DNA of 64,000 nucleotides from NCBI RefSeq assembly GCF_001941825.1, contig NZ_CP019038.1, forward strand, positions 1,364,001 to 1,428,000, given 5' to 3'. This document shows, in pieces, positions 14,801-24,874 of this stretch. The translations under genes and the position numbers were made by a program. Within the stretch, counting starts at the first letter, position 1. Every line of letters starts with the position of its first letter. This DNA comes from Massilia putida (GTDB taxonomy: Bacteria > Pseudomonadota > Gammaproteobacteria > Burkholderiales > Burkholderiaceae_D). Under the pieces are notes generated by a model. That model did no database searches. It was not told where the DNA came from and saw nothing but the letters and a program-made list of their open reading frames with translations.

Positions 14801-17800
14801 TCGCCAAACTCATTCGCTGGTCGATCCTCAATCGCTTCCTGGTGCTGCTTGCGACAGTCGGCATCACGGCCTGGGGCATCTACGCGCTGCAGCGTACGCC
14901 TCTGGACGCATTGCCCGACTTGTCCGACGTGCAGGTCATCATCCGCACGTCCTATCCTGGCCAGGCGCCGCAAATCGTCGAGAACCAGGTCACCTATCCG
15001 CTGACGACGACGATGCTGTCGGTACCCGGCGCGAAAACGGTGCGCGGCTATTCATTCTTTGGCGATTCCTTCGTCTATATCCTGTTCGAGGACGGCACCG
15101 ACCCTTACTGGGCACGCTCGCGCGTCTTGGAATATTTGAACCAGGTCCAGTCGCGCCTGCCACCACAGGCAAAGACCGCGCTCGGGCCGGACGCCAGTGG
15201 CGTTGGCTGGGTGTACGAGTATGCCCTGGTCGACCGCAGCGGCAGGATGGACCTGTCGCAGCTGCGCGCCTTCCAGGACTGGTTCCTCAAGTACGAACTC
15301 AAGACGGTGCCCAATGTGTCGGAAGTCGCGAGCCTTGGCGGCATGGTTCGTCAATACCAGATTGTCCTCGATCCTGACAAGCTGCGAGCCTACAACATCC
15401 CGCATAACGTGATCATCGATGCCGTACAAAAGGCAAACCAGGAGGCCGGCGGTTCGGTGCTCGAGTTGGGCGAAGCTGAATACATGGTCCGTGCAAGCGG
15501 TTATCTGCAATCGCTCGACGACTTCCGCAAGATTCCACTGATGACCTCCCAGGCTGGTGTTCCCGTGCTGCTGGGTGACGTCGCGCGAATCCAGCTGGGG
15601 CCGGAAATGCGGCGCGGCATCTCTGAGCTGAATGGCGAAGGCGAAGTGGCCGGTGGCGTCATCGTCATGCGCTCAGGGAAGAATGCACTGGAGACCATCG
15701 ATGCGGTGAAAGCCAAGCTGACGTCGCTCAAGTCGAGCTTGCCCGCAGGGGTCGAGATCGTCCCGACCTATGACCGCTCGAATCTCATCCAACGGGCTGT
15801 CGACAACCTGCGGGATAAGCTGGTCGAGGAATTCATCGTTGTTGCGGTGGTGTGCGCAATCTTCCTGTTCCATCTGCGGTCCGCGCTGGTCGCGATTGTG
15901 ACATTGCCGATCGGGATTCTGATCGCTTTCATCGTCATGCATTACCAGGGGGTGAATGCGAACATCATGTCGCTCGGCGGTATCGCGATCGCGGTGGGCG
16001 CCATGGTGGACGCCGCCGTCGTCATGATCGAGAACGCGCACAAGCATATCGAGGCGTGGAATCACACGCATCCCGGCGCAAGACTCGAGGGAGAAGCGCG
16101 CTGGCGGGTCATTGGGGACGCCGCCGCCGAAGTCGGTCCGGCACTGTTCTTTTCGCTGTTGATCATCGTGCTGTCGTTCATTCCGGTGTTCACGCTGGAA
16201 GCGCAGGAAGGACGGCTGTTCTCGCCGCTTGCCTTCACCAAGACCTATTCCATGGCAGCGGCCGCGGGGCTGGCCGTGACTTTGATCCCGGTGCTGATGG
16301 GTTACCTGATCCGCGGGCGGATTCCCGATGAACAGAAGAATCCACTGAATCGCTTCCTGATCGTCCTGTACCGGCCGTTACTCGATGGCGTGCTGCGCTT
16401 TCCCAAGTCGACCCTGGCCGCTGCCGCCGTGATTGCCCTCATCACCGTTTGGCCGATGACCCGGCTCGGCGGAGAATTCATGCCGCCTCTCGACGAAGGC
16501 GACCTTCTGTACATGCCCTCGGCGCTACCGGGGCTGTCGGCGGGCAAGGTGTCGCAGCTGCTTCAGCAGACGGACCGCCTGATCAAGACGGTCCCGGAAG
16601 TGCAAAGCGTCTTCGGCAAGGCTGGACGGGCCGAGACGGCGACCGATCCTGCTCCACTCGAGATGTTCGAAACCACGATCCAGTTCAAGCCAAGGGATCA
16701 ATGGCGGCCGGGGATGACCACGGATAAGCTGGTGGAAGAACTGGACCGCGTGGTCAAGGTGCCTGGGCTTTCCAACATCTGGGTGCCACCTATCCGGAAC
16801 CGCATCGACATGCTGGCCACCGGTATCAAGAGTCCGGTCGGCGTCAAGGTGGCCGGTACCAGCCTGCAGGAGATCGACCGCGTTGCCGGAGAGATTGAAC
16901 GGATCGTCAAGACAGTGCCAGGCGTGTCTTCGGCACTCGCCGAACGTCTCAACGGTGGACGTTATGTCGACGTCAATATCAACCGTGACCAGGCGGCGCG
17001 CTACGGCTTGAATATCGCCGATGTGCAGAGCGTCGTATCGGCGGCAATTGGGGGCGACAACATCGGCGAGACCGTCGAGGGCCTGCAGCGATTCCCGATC
17101 AATGTCCGCTATCCGCGCGAGATCAGGGACTCAGTCGAAAACCTCCGTCAATTGCCGGTCCTGACGCCGCGCGGCGCACAGATTCGCTTGGGAGATGTAG
17201 CGGCGATCCGCATCAATGACGGCCCGCCCATGCTCAGGAGCGAAAATGCACGCCTGTCCGGCTGGGTGTACGTCGACATCCGGGGGCGCGACATGAGCTC
17301 GGTGGTGCGGGACATGCAGCAGGCTGTCGCCAGGCAGGTCAAGCTGCAGCCGGGCTACTCGATTTCCTGGTCCGGTCAGTTCGAATACCTGGAACGCGCC
17401 AGCGCGAAGCTCAAGCTTGTCGTACCGGCGACGCTCCTGGTGATCTTTGTCCTGCTCTACCTGACATTCAAGCGCTTTGACGAAGCCATCCTGATCATGG
17501 CCACCTTGCCGTTCGCACTGGCTGGCGGCATCTGGCTGCTCTGGATACTCGGACATCACCTGTCTGTCGCCAGCGCGGTCGGCTTCATTGCCCTTGCCGG
17601 CGTCGCGGCCGAGTTCGGGGTGATCATGCTGCTCTACCTGAAGCAGGCCTGGGAGGCTCGCGTCACTGTCGGAAAGTCATCCGAGGCCGATTTGTTGGAC
17701 GCCATTCGGGAAGGGGCGGTACAGCGCGTCCGGCCAAAGGCCATGACCGTGGCGGTGATCATTGCAGGCCTTGTTCCCATCATGATCGCGTCCGGCACCG

Positions 17801-17973
17801 GCTCGGAAATCATGCAACGTATTGCTGCGCCCATGGTTGGCGGCATGTTGTCCGCGCCGTTGTTGTCCATGTTTGTGGTTCCGGTTGTCTACCTGTTGAT
17901 GCGCCGTCGTCAGTTAAGAAAGGAGAATTTGCGGAAACCTGTACACCAAGAGGCCAACTATGAAACTACATGA
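14797..17973 (+). CDS. cusA: inner-membrane Cu/Ag RND efflux pump
   Basis: A 1,058-residue heavy-metal RND pump. Metal-site methionines are present as M573 ([10 protein letters not shown]), M623 ([10 protein letters not shown]) and M672 (NRIDMLATG), the same numbers as the Met triad of E. coli CusA, and D405 of the proton relay lies in [16 protein letters not shown]. Twelve hydrophobic segments and two large periplasmic loops fit the family. It exports Cu(I)/Ag(I) through CusB and CusC using the proton gradient. The ATG at 14,797 overlaps the cusB stop; longer frames read into cusB. The neighbouring minus-strand remnant at 903-1,088 is a nearly identical C terminus. Confidence 0.95.
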   Translation: MIAKLIRWSILNRFLVLLATVGITAWGIYALQRTPLDALPDLSDVQVIIRTSYPGQAPQIVENQVTYPLTTTMLSVPGAKTVRGYSFFGDSFVYILFEDGTDPYWARSRVLEYLNQVQSRLPPQAKTALGPDASGVGWVYEYALVDRSGRMDLSQLRAFQDWFLKYELKTVPNVSEVASLGGMVRQYQIVLDPDKLRAYNIPHNVIIDAVQKANQEAGGSVLELGEAEYMVRASGYLQSLDDFRKIPLMTSQAGVPVLLGDVARIQLGPEMRRGISELNGEGEVAGGVIVMRSGKNALETIDAVKAKLTSLKSSLPAGVEIVPTYDRSNLIQRAVDNLRDKLVEEFIVVAVVCAIFLFHLRSALVAIVTLPIGILIAFIVMHYQGVNANIMSLGGIAIAVGAMVDAAVVMIENAHKHIEAWNHTHPGARLEGEARWRVIGDAAAEVGPALFFSLLIIVLSFIPVFTLEAQEGRLFSPLAFTKTYSMAAAAGLAVTLIPVLMGYLIRGRIPDEQKNPLNRFLIVLYRPLLDGVLRFPKSTLAAAAVIALITVWPMTRLGGEFMPPLDEGDLLYMPSALPGLSAGKVSQLLQQTDRLIKTVPEVQSVFGKAGRAETATDPAPLEMFETTIQFKPRDQWRPGMTTDKLVEELDRVVKVPGLSNIWVPPIRNRIDMLATGIKSPVGVKVAGTSLQEIDRVAGEIERIVKTVPGVSSALAERLNGGRYVDVNINRDQAARYGLNIADVQSVVSAAIGGDNIGETVEGLQRFPINVRYPREIRDSVENLRQLPVLTPRGAQIRLGDVAAIRINDGPPMLRSENARLSGWVYVDIRGRDMSSVVRDMQQAVARQVKLQPGYSISWSGQFEYLERASAKLKLVVPATLLVIFVLLYLTFKRFDEAILIMATLPFALAGGIWLLWILGHHLSVASAVGFIALAGVAAEFGVIMLLYLKQAWEARVTVGKSSEADLLDAIREGAVQRVRPKAMTVAVIIAGLVPIMIASGTGSEIMQRIAAPMVGGMLSAPLLSMFVVPVVYLLMRRRQLRKENLRKPVHQEANYETT

Positions 17974-17997
17974 GTTGCCACTGCACGGTGGCTCAAG

Positions 17998-18020
17998 GGT
18001 CCGGCTCTTTTGGCCGGGCC
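17998..18020 (+). other. stable hairpin between cusA and the downstream small gene
   Basis: GGTCCGGC (17,998-18,005) pairs over eight positions with GGCCGGGCC around a seven-base loop. A second, weaker hairpin (GCCAC/GTGGC, 17,977-17,992) lies just before it. No U-run follows, so this is more likely an mRNA-processing or partial-termination structure than a full terminator. Confidence 0.4.
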
Positions 18021-18098
18021 GGAGCGTAGACGGCTTATAACATGCCGCAGGAAGGTTTGGCCGAGTTCGCTTTTTTGCAGTCGTTAAAGGAGTCAATC

Positions 18099-18356
18099 AT
18101 GAAAAAATTTCTTTTCACCTTACTCAGCGTAGCGTCATTCGCTACCGCTTTGCCGGCGTTCGCAGGTCCTGATTGGCAAATCATCGAGCATGGACGCAAG
18201 GTCAAGGCGGAGCGCATGCGACAGGAACAGGCTCAGCGCGCCCAGGAGGAGCAGCAGAGAAACGTGCAACATCCGGATAACCAAGCCGAAAAGGAACGGA
18301 TGATGAAGGCGTGCATGGAAATGATGAACAAGTCACAGCAGCAGAGTGATCATTAA
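18099..18356 (+). CDS. small secreted protein of the cus operon, unknown function
   Basis: 85 residues. MKKFLFTLLSVASFATALPA forms a clear signal peptide, cleaved after AFA. The mature part is highly charged and helical, rich in Gln/Glu/Arg/Lys (RMRQEQAQRAQEEQQR), and ends with a Met/Cys/His cluster (MMKACMEMMNKSQQQSDH). AAAGGAG precedes the ATG at 18,099 by eight bases; an earlier in-frame ATG is rejected. It sits between cusA and cusF, so a periplasmic metal-related role is likely. I recognise no named family. Confidence 0.65.
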   Translation: MKKFLFTLLSVASFATALPAFAGPDWQIIEHGRKVKAERMRQEQAQRAQEEQQRNVQHPDNQAEKERMMKACMEMMNKSQQQSDH

Positions 18357-18445
18357 TGAACCCGTAACGGCTAACTTAGCCACAACGACTTGGCGTCCCG
18401 TCGTGGACTCAAGACTTTACTTTTATTCACTTGAGGAGAACTCTC

Positions 18446-18895
18446 ATGAAACGTTTTGCCCAACTGGCCTTTATTTCTGCAGTGACCATTTCGGGAACCG
18501 CCTTCGGTCAGACAGGCGATATGAAGGGTATGGAAATGAAAAAGGGTTGCATGGACATGAAGGAGATGAAAGGCATGGACATGAACAATATGAAAGGCAT
18601 GAATATGGAGGGATGTAAGGATATGATGAAGGAGAACACTGCCGACAGCAAAGTCCAGGGTACCTCCAAGGAAGACACAGTACACAAGACGTCAGCCGTG
18701 GTGAAATCGGTAGACCCGACCAATGGCAAGGTGACACTCGCCCATGACCAGGTAAAGTCCCTGAATTGGCCGGCAATGACAATGACTTTCGGCGTCAAGG
18801 ACAAGTCTTTGCTCGACAAGCTCGCAGTCGGAAAGAAAGTGGACGTTGAGTTCACGCAGCAAGGATCGAACTACGTCGTTTCAGCAGTTAAATAA
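18446..18895 (+). CDS. cusF: CusF-like periplasmic Cu/Ag-binding protein with Met-rich linker
   Basis: 149 residues: signal peptide 1-21 (ending TAFG), a Met-rich linker 25-61 built of MKGM/MDM/NMK units with two Cys, then the CusF beta-barrel domain 80-149. Metal ligands expected for CusF are H100, W108, M111 and M113 in LAHDQVKSLNWPAMTM. The linker could bind additional Cu(I)/Ag(I). GAGGAG upstream supports the ATG at 18,446. The protein would hand metal to CusB/CusA in the periplasm. A second CusF domain is already fused to CusB here and a third, broken one lies at 492-617, so the island has held three CusF modules. Confidence 0.9.
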   Translation: MKRFAQLAFISAVTISGTAFGQTGDMKGMEMKKGCMDMKEMKGMDMNNMKGMNMEGCKDMMKENTADSKVQGTSKEDTVHKTSAVVKSVDPTNGKVTLAHDQVKSLNWPAMTMTFGVKDKSLLDKLAVGKKVDVEFTQQGSNYVVSAVK

Positions 18896-19660
18896 GCGGA
18901 ATACGGGTCTTCAGCTCGGGTTCTATTCGTCAGCACAGTGACAATCCGGGTAGCCGCGACGGTAGATCCGCCATCGCCGCTGTGCTGATTCTAATTGCTC
19001 GCGAGTTTTAGCTAATAACGCCCCGGAACGCGTAGCGTGTCGTTATTTACAGTTTCTGAAACGCTTCCTTCAATCTGTCGAGAAGTCACACGTTTTCTTC
19101 ACCGGGCTGCGGTCGCGCACCCCGGTGTCGTGTCGTGGGCGAACTAACTGCCGAGGGAGGCCGGATCGAGCGTGAACTCGTTGATACCCCGAAAGCTCGC
19201 AGTCACGACGTCGATATCAAAACCCAACCTAACACGCAGGACAGTTTGCGACGTATTCCGCCGAGTGTCGGACTCGTTTGCCTGTCTTGGCTTGAGGTCA
19301 GAGGAAGGTTCTATTCGTCCGCTACCCCACGGCGATCAGCTGAACTGGGCGTCGAACTCCTTGGACGCGATCCTTGGTCCTCTTTGGTCCAGGCCTTGGG
19401 CGATAACCCGACAAATCACCGAAGGTCCTGCCCATACTCAACGCCCTGCATTGCTAAAGCCGCTCTTCGCATCAACGGTGCGGCCGAGAGGACATTATTC
19501 CCATAATGTCTGGAAAATACGGGCGCAGTGTAAGCGCATCGTTTGGCCTGTACTGCGCCAAGTCCTCAGCAATAAGAGTGGCTCAAGTGGTAAAGTTCGG
19601 TTAAAATCAACCATACAGAATTTACCAGTAACGCTATCTTATTGTTTCAAAAGGATTGTA
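18896..19660. other. 765-bp region between cusF and ietA, no confident gene
   Basis: Contains TCAGCACAG (18,930-18,938) and its inverted copy CTGTGCTGA (18,980-18,988), a possible hairpin after cusF. Open frames in 19,135-19,650 have arginine/serine-rich random-looking translations, and the frame of ietA continues upstream through here without family resemblance. Just before ietA, TGGTAAA (19,588-19,594) and TTTACCA (19,621-19,627) form an inverted repeat around GGTTAAAATCAACC, a plausible operator or promoter region for ietAS. Confidence 0.35.
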
Positions 19661-20746
19661 GTGGAAAGCTTCCCGCGAAAAGAACTCGTTAATATTGTGC
19701 AGTCCGGCATGACCGGCTCGCGTAGCGCCTTCGCGCTCGCCGTCGGCCGGTTCGCGACCAAGCTGAAACAGACAGACCTAGCCCTGGCGCAGGAAATTGC
19801 ACAGTTTCTCTCGTCCGAGAACGTCATGCGCGGCGCAGGCGACTTCGTGCCGGCACCTGTCGACGCGGACTCGCGCATGGAGCTGGTCGAGACCGTCTAT
19901 CCGGTCGTCGTGCCGAAAAGACCGGTCTTCAACGGTACCGTGCAGGACGTGCTCGACGATGTACTCAAGGAATGGCGCAGCCTCGACGTGCTCATCCAGG
20001 AAGGACTCGCTCCGGCGCGCATGCTGCTGTTTTGTGGCCAGCCTGGCGTCGGCAAGACCCTGGCCGCGTACTGGCTCGCCCAGGAACTCAAACTTCCCCT
20101 GCTTACCCTTAATCTTGCAACCGTCATGAGCAGCTTCCTGGGCAAGACCGGGAACAATGTGCGCGCAGTGTTCGATCACGCCATGTCCAGGCCGTGTGTC
20201 CTGCTGCTCGATGAATTCGACGCCATTGCCAAGCGCCGCGACGACGACAGTGATGTGGGCGAATTGAAACGACTGGTCAACGTCTTGCTGCAGGCGCTGG
20301 ACGACTGGCCGGCCAACGCCCTGCTGATCGCTGCCACTAACCATGGAGAATTGCTCGATCCCGCCGTCTGGCGCCGGTTCGACCACGTCATCCAGTTCGA
20401 GCCGCCCTCCGCTGAGCTTATCGAAACCTACCTTGCAGACCTGGCCATGGAAGAGAAGGTTCGTAAGAACTTGGCTGCGCTGCTACACGGGGAATCGTTC
20501 AGCGGTATCGGCCAGATCGTGAACGCTTCGCGCAAGACCGCGCTGCTGGAGAAAGCCGAGCTCGTGCCCACACTGGTCAAGAACGCCGTTAGGTTGCGAA
20601 TAAGTAAAGGAGATATGGCCAAGCCCCATGAGGGCGAGATGTTGCTCATGTACCTGGCCGGTCACTCGCGCAGGGAAATTGCCACAAGCCTGGGCAAGAC
20701 CCATCCAACAGTCAGCAGTGTCATCAAACGTTACCTCGGGGAGTAA
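19661..20746 (+). CDS. ietA: IetA-like AAA+ ATPase of an IetAS defence/addiction pair
   Basis: 361 residues. The N-terminal helical region starts ESFPRKELVNIVQ, followed by an AAA+ core: Walker A GQPGVGKT (126-133), Walker B LLLDEFD (181-187), sensor 1 ATN (225-227) and arginine-finger-like WRRFD (237-241). A C-terminal helix-turn-helix (SRREIATSLGKTHPTVSSVI) closes the protein. The GTG at 19,661 follows AAGGA and removes a long unrelated N-terminal extension. A subtilase gene starts 6 bp downstream. AAA+ ATPase plus S8 peptidase pairs are known as IetAS, first a plasmid-stability pair in Agrobacterium, where the ATPase acts as antitoxin, and later reported as antiphage. The assignment is by architecture and gene order. 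Confidence 0.8.
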   Translation: MESFPRKELVNIVQSGMTGSRSAFALAVGRFATKLKQTDLALAQEIAQFLSSENVMRGAGDFVPAPVDADSRMELVETVYPVVVPKRPVFNGTVQDVLDDVLKEWRSLDVLIQEGLAPARMLLFCGQPGVGKTLAAYWLAQELKLPLLTLNLATVMSSFLGKTGNNVRAVFDHAMSRPCVLLLDEFDAIAKRRDDDSDVGELKRLVNVLLQALDDWPANALLIAATNHGELLDPAVWRRFDHVIQFEPPSAELIETYLADLAMEEKVRKNLAALLHGESFSGIGQIVNASRKTALLEKAELVPTLVKNAVRLRISKGDMAKPHEGEMLLMYLAGHSRREIATSLGKTHPTVSSVIKRYLGE

Positions 20747-20752
20747 TCAGGA

Positions 20753-22969
20753 ATGGCGGCAACGAACATCATCTTGGGCTATGGCGAAACACTGACGCAT
20801 CCGTTCAAGCTCGATCGCGGTTCGGGTAACAAGAAATACCCGTATCACATCGCAGAGCAGCGAGAGTCGCTCGGCAAGCAGCTCGGAAGGCTCATGGAGG
20901 CGCAGCAGTCCCAACCGGCCATCGTCAAGCCGCGCGGCGAGTCCGTTGCCAAGTTCACCCTCCACCCTGCCTTCCTGGCCAAGACGCATCACCCGAACGG
21001 CCTACTAAAGGCGAGCGGCCTGCGCTGCGTCGGCAGCCGGTCGGCCTATGTCGTGCCGCGCAAGGTCGCCAGCACCCGCCAGAAGAGCGGTCAGTCGCTC
21101 TTCACGGCTGCGCTGTACGTGGCGGGCCCGGATGAAGCCTTCCGACGCCTGACCGACATGCTGTTTTCGACCAAGATCGCACAAACGCACCAGAAGGCGT
21201 TTTGCCGCTTTGAACTGATGCAGCCATTTGCAGCCTCCGACAAGAATTTCGTTGACGAGGCTACCCTAAACCAGCCAACACTTGAGGTTGTGCTCCATGC
21301 GTCGGCACAGGATGGCGACATCGTCAAGGCGTTTGCCCGCTACGCCGAATCGCTCGGCGGAGTGGCTGACATCGCGCGTGCGTTAAATGTCTCTGGCCTG
21401 ACCTTTGTGCCGGTGCGCCTGCCGGCGGCGAAAGCGCATGGCTTGTCCGCCTTCCAGTTCGTCCGCGCCGTGCGGGTGATGCCATCGCTACGCATCGGCG
21501 GCAGGGAGATGCGCGCCTCGAGCATCGCTGCGCCTGCCTTGCCTGCCTTGCCGGCGATCGACACTTCGCTCAAGGTGGCAGTATTTGACGGCGGGATCGG
21601 TCACTCCGACCTGAGTTCCTGGGTTCAGGAGACGGTGATGCCGGGTGCAGAGTCGACATCCGCAGCCTACCTGCATCACGGGAATGGCGTGACCAGTTCA
21701 GTCCTGTTCGGGCCGCTCGATGAGGCGGCGGAGACCTTCCCGCGCCCTTACGCGAATGTGCACCACTACCGCTGCATCAGTCCTGCGTTGGCGACGCCCG
21801 ACGGGATTCCCGACGCAGACCTGTACGACGTCCTTAAACATATCGATAGCGTCCTCAAAAGCGAGCAACCGGAGTTCGTCAACTTGAGCATCGGGCCGTA
21901 CATGCCTATGAACGATGACGAAGTCCACCCCTGGACTGCCTTGATCGACAGTCACCTGGCCTCGGGGAAGACCCTCGCCGCTGTCGCGGTAGGCAATGAC
22001 GGCGAAAAGGCATGGCCCGAATCGCGCGTCCAACCCCCTTCCGACATGGTCAACGCCCTGGCGGTGGGCGCGTGCGACGTCACCGAATTAGGCTGGGACC
22101 GCTCCCCGTACAGCTCGCACGGGCCAGGACGGAGCCCGGGCATGGTCAAGCCGGACGGTGTCGGCTTCGGAGGATCGGAAAAGCAGCCGTTTGTCGTCTA
22201 CAACGCGCTCACGGGGCAATACGCCCACACGAGCGGCACGAGCTTCAGCTCGCCCGCGACCCTGCGCACTGCCATTGGCGTGAAGGTGTCCCTCAATTCG
22301 CCACTCAGCCTCGTCGCGGTACGGGCGTTGATGTCGCACCACGCGACGCGACCTAAAACCATGCTGATGAGCCATGTTGGGCACGGCCGCTTCCCTCAGA
22401 GTGTCGATGAGGTCCTGACCTGCGACGACAACGAAGTACGGGTGATCTACCAGGGCACCTTGCAGGCGGGGCAAAACCTCCGCGCCCTGATTCCCTTCCC
22501 GACCCTGCCCCTGAATGGCAGCGTGACGCTACGCGCCACGCTGTGCTTCGCGAGCCACACCGACCCCGAACATGCGGTGAACTACACCCGCGCCGGCTTG
22601 ACGGTGATGCTGCGGCCGAAAAAATCGCAGAAAAAGACGACCACGTTCTTCTCCTCGTCGAAAATGTACACGAGCGAGCTCGAAGCGCGCATGGACGACC
22701 AGAAGTGGGAAACGACGCTCAAGCACGAGCAGCGCTTCAACGCCGACACCCTAGACGACCCCTTGTTCGATATCACTTACGGCGCCCGCGAAGACGGACA
22801 AAGCGTCGATAACGAAACACTGCCACCGCTCCCCTACGCCATGGTGGTGACGATTTCGGCCGAAGACACACCAGGCGTCTATAACAATATCAGGCAACGC
22901 TACCAGACGCTCCAGCCCGTCGAGGTACGTCAGGAGGTCCGGATCCAGAGCGGCACCGGTCGACCGTGA
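20753..22969 (+). CDS. ietS: IetS-like subtilisin-family serine protease
   Basis: 738 residues with an S8 peptidase core from about residue 270 to 530. The catalytic triad is visible: D279 (VAVFDGGIG), H309 (HHGNGVTSS) and S497 (SGTSFSSPAT). No signal peptide is present, so the enzyme is cytoplasmic, unlike most subtilases. The first 270 residues are a family-specific domain, and the last 200 are probably beta-rich (NLRALIPFPTLPLNGSVTLR). AGGA precedes the ATG, 6 bp after ietA, so the two are co-translated. In the IetAS model the protease is the toxic effector restrained by IetA. Its substrate is unknown. Confidence 0.82.
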   Translation: MAATNIILGYGETLTHPFKLDRGSGNKKYPYHIAEQRESLGKQLGRLMEAQQSQPAIVKPRGESVAKFTLHPAFLAKTHHPNGLLKASGLRCVGSRSAYVVPRKVASTRQKSGQSLFTAALYVAGPDEAFRRLTDMLFSTKIAQTHQKAFCRFELMQPFAASDKNFVDEATLNQPTLEVVLHASAQDGDIVKAFARYAESLGGVADIARALNVSGLTFVPVRLPAAKAHGLSAFQFVRAVRVMPSLRIGGREMRASSIAAPALPALPAIDTSLKVAVFDGGIGHSDLSSWVQETVMPGAESTSAAYLHHGNGVTSSVLFGPLDEAAETFPRPYANVHHYRCISPALATPDGIPDADLYDVLKHIDSVLKSEQPEFVNLSIGPYMPMNDDEVHPWTALIDSHLASGKTLAAVAVGNDGEKAWPESRVQPPSDMVNALAVGACDVTELGWDRSPYSSHGPGRSPGMVKPDGVGFGGSEKQPFVVYNALTGQYAHTSGTSFSSPATLRTAIGVKVSLNSPLSLVAVRALMSHHATRPKTMLMSHVGHGRFPQSVDEVLTCDDNEVRVIYQGTLQAGQNLRALIPFPTLPLNGSVTLRATLCFASHTDPEHAVNYTRAGLTVMLRPKKSQKKTTTFFSSSKMYTSELEARMDDQKWETTLKHEQRFNADTLDDPLFDITYGAREDGQSVDNETLPPLPYAMVVTISAEDTPGVYNNIRQRYQTLQPVEVRQEVRIQSGTGRP

Positions 22970-23163
22970 CACGCAAAGGCCTTTGGCAGGGCAATGCATC
23001 CGCAACGCTGACAAAGGCCTAGCCGCGCAGCAGGCTTTCCTCGCCCTCGGCGAGCCGCCTGTGGCCAAGGTGTCAGTGCCGATTTCGGTGACGAACTCGT
23101 AGAGCGAGGCAATGCTCGGCGCCGTGCTAAATTCTACTGCGCAGTGCACACAGGCCATGCTCG

Positions 23164-24105
23164 ATGGCGACAGACCGCGCCCTGACCATGCCTGATTTAC
23201 CTATCTCCCTGGAGCACGAACGCGAGGTCGCTCCGATAGAAGCGCTGCACGTGCCTCATGAACTCGATGGCTCACGTGGAACGAACCGCGAGTGGAACGT
23301 GCCGCGACAAATCGCAGCCAACACAGACGTCGAGGCTGTGCGCGCATGGCTGGCGAACTTCGTCGGTACCAAGACGACATTCGACGCCTATCGAAAGGAG
23401 GCCGAGCGCCTGCTGGTGTGGTCGATATGGGAAGCCGGCAAGCCACTTTCCTCGCTGACCCACGAGGATTGGCTGGTCTACCAGCGCTTCCTGGCATCAC
23501 CCGGGCCTCGCGAGAAGTGGGTGGCGGACAAGGGGCGCAAGCACCCCCGCAGCGACAACCGCTGGCGGCCCTTTGCTGGCCCACTCTCTACCGCAAGCCA
23601 ACGACAGGCGGGCGTGATCCTCAATTCGACGTTCGCCTGGCTTGTCAACGCAGGCTACCTTGCTGGCAATCCGCTGTCGCTCTCGCGCCATCGCAAGCCT
23701 CGCTAGGCCCCGCGCATTGAGCGCTATCTTGACGAGGACCTGTGGCTACAGGTCAAGACCACAATCGATGCCCTGCCCCGCGAGACCCCGCGTGAACGCG
23801 AGCACTATTTCCGCCTGCGCTGGCTCATCACGCTGTGTTACGTCTGCGGCCTGCATATCTCAGAGGTTGCGAAAACAGCATGGGCAATTTCTTTTGCCGG
23901 CGCGACCAGGGCGGCACGGAACGCTGGTGGCTCGAGATCCTCGGAAAGGGGAGCAAGGTGCGGATCGTGCCGGCCACGAACGAACTCATGGTAGAGCTTG
24001 GCCGTTACCTGCGCGAATTGAGCTACCCGCCTATGCCGGTCCCGGGAGAGTCGACGCCCCTGTTGCTACACATTGGCGGCAACCCAAAGGCCCTCGTCGC
24101 TCCAC
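23164..24105 (+). pseudogene. broken tyrosine recombinase (integrase)
   Basis: Residues 1-180 (to a TAG at 23,704) contain a SAM-like core-binding domain (FVGTKTTFDAYRKEAERLLV). The same frame continues with ERYLDEDLWLQVK and RLRWLITLCYVCGLHISEV, where the catalytic Arg would be but is His in LHISEV. A frameshift near 23,865 leads into MGNFFCRRDQGGTERWW, ILGKGSKVRIVPA and LGRYLRELSYPPMPVPG. The similarity ends near 24,105, before the HxxR and Tyr motifs. It is therefore inactivated by a stop, a frameshift and truncation. It lies 200 bp after ietS and probably belonged to the element that delivered ietAS. Confidence 0.85.
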
Positions 24106-24109
24106 ATAG

Positions 24110-24532
24110 TCATGCCACATATGTCCCTTTTAGATTGCGCGCGGCTTTTATCACGTCATTGGTCCGGTCCAGTGCATCTTTCGGGGCCACAGACACGGCC
24201 TCGCTATCTGTTTCTTTCGTGATCCAGCCATTTGGAAAGTGGAACCACGTTGCGATTGACCAGGTATCCGCGCATTCGCCATACGCCTTCAGGATATTCC
24301 TGACGACCGGCAAAGGTTGAAACATCGGGTCGAATTGATAACGAGGATAATATTCTTCTCCATTATACAAGACACTGAAGATCCGCCCATGGCGCTTCCA
24401 AGCACTCGCTGGAAATGACTTTTTCCGTGGGGGCCTAATTTGTAGCTTGTTGATCTCTTCTGCTGTCAGCCATTCACCATCATCGAACACCTTTTTGACT
24501 GTAGCCATCTGATCAATCCGATCTTCAAGCAT
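24110..24532 (-). CDS. hypothetical protein with ParS-like (DUF2384-type) C terminus
   Basis: 140 residues, MLEDRIDQMATVKKVFDDGE onward. The N-terminal half includes a possible helix-turn-helix (WLTAEEINKLQ) and WKRHGRIFSVLYNGEEYYPR; the C-terminal half (WSIATWFHFPNGWI, APKDALDRTNDVIKAA) resembles the toxin-binding domain of Xre/MbcA/ParS antitoxins. AAGGAGG lies eight bases before the ATG at 24,532. The gene is AT-rich against its left neighbour and its stop sits almost exactly where the integrase similarity ends, so its arrival may have truncated that gene. No RES-domain toxin is adjacent. The family call is by eye. Confidence 0.55.
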   Translation of the reverse strand: MLEDRIDQMATVKKVFDDGEWLTAEEINKLQIRPPRKKSFPASAWKRHGRIFSVLYNGEEYYPRYQFDPMFQPLPVVRNILKAYGECADTWSIATWFHFPNGWITKETDSEAVSVAPKDALDRTNDVIKAARNLKGTYVA

Positions 24533-24874
24533 GATGCCGTCCTCCTTTTCAACACCATATTGATGGCTTTCACGGAAGTGAGTTCCAAGCTAAGCAAATG
24601 AGATGCTATCCGTCAGCCTGCCTGCGAACCATATTTTCGATAACCGCCTCAGGCATCGCCCTCACGAGCAAGCCACCAAATTTGCGAAAACTTTAAAGCC
24701 TACAAACTTGCTAGCAATCGCAATCAGCATAATTATTCACACTTAGGCTAATGTGCTCGCCACCAATACAACGACCCGAAGTATTAGGAAATTCCTTCGC
24801 TATCATTACATACTCCTTTCGCGCGCCGCCAGTATGCCGTAATTACTCATTGATTCTTCCTCATTCTCTTAATA
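24533..24874. other. 342-bp AT-rich spacer
   Basis: No coding frame with plausible start and codon use. It separates two minus-strand ParS-like genes and must contain the promoter of the 24,110-24,532 gene. I see no repeat or RNA signature in it. Confidence 0.35.

Noticed and set aside
19135..19506. 123-codon frame upstream of ietA
   Set aside because: No family resemblance, unusual composition and no ribosome-binding site; treated as intergenic.
22751..23158. Minus-strand 135-codon frame across the ietS end
   Set aside because: Most of it lies antisense to ietS and the free part (22,980-23,158) shows no recognisable motif.
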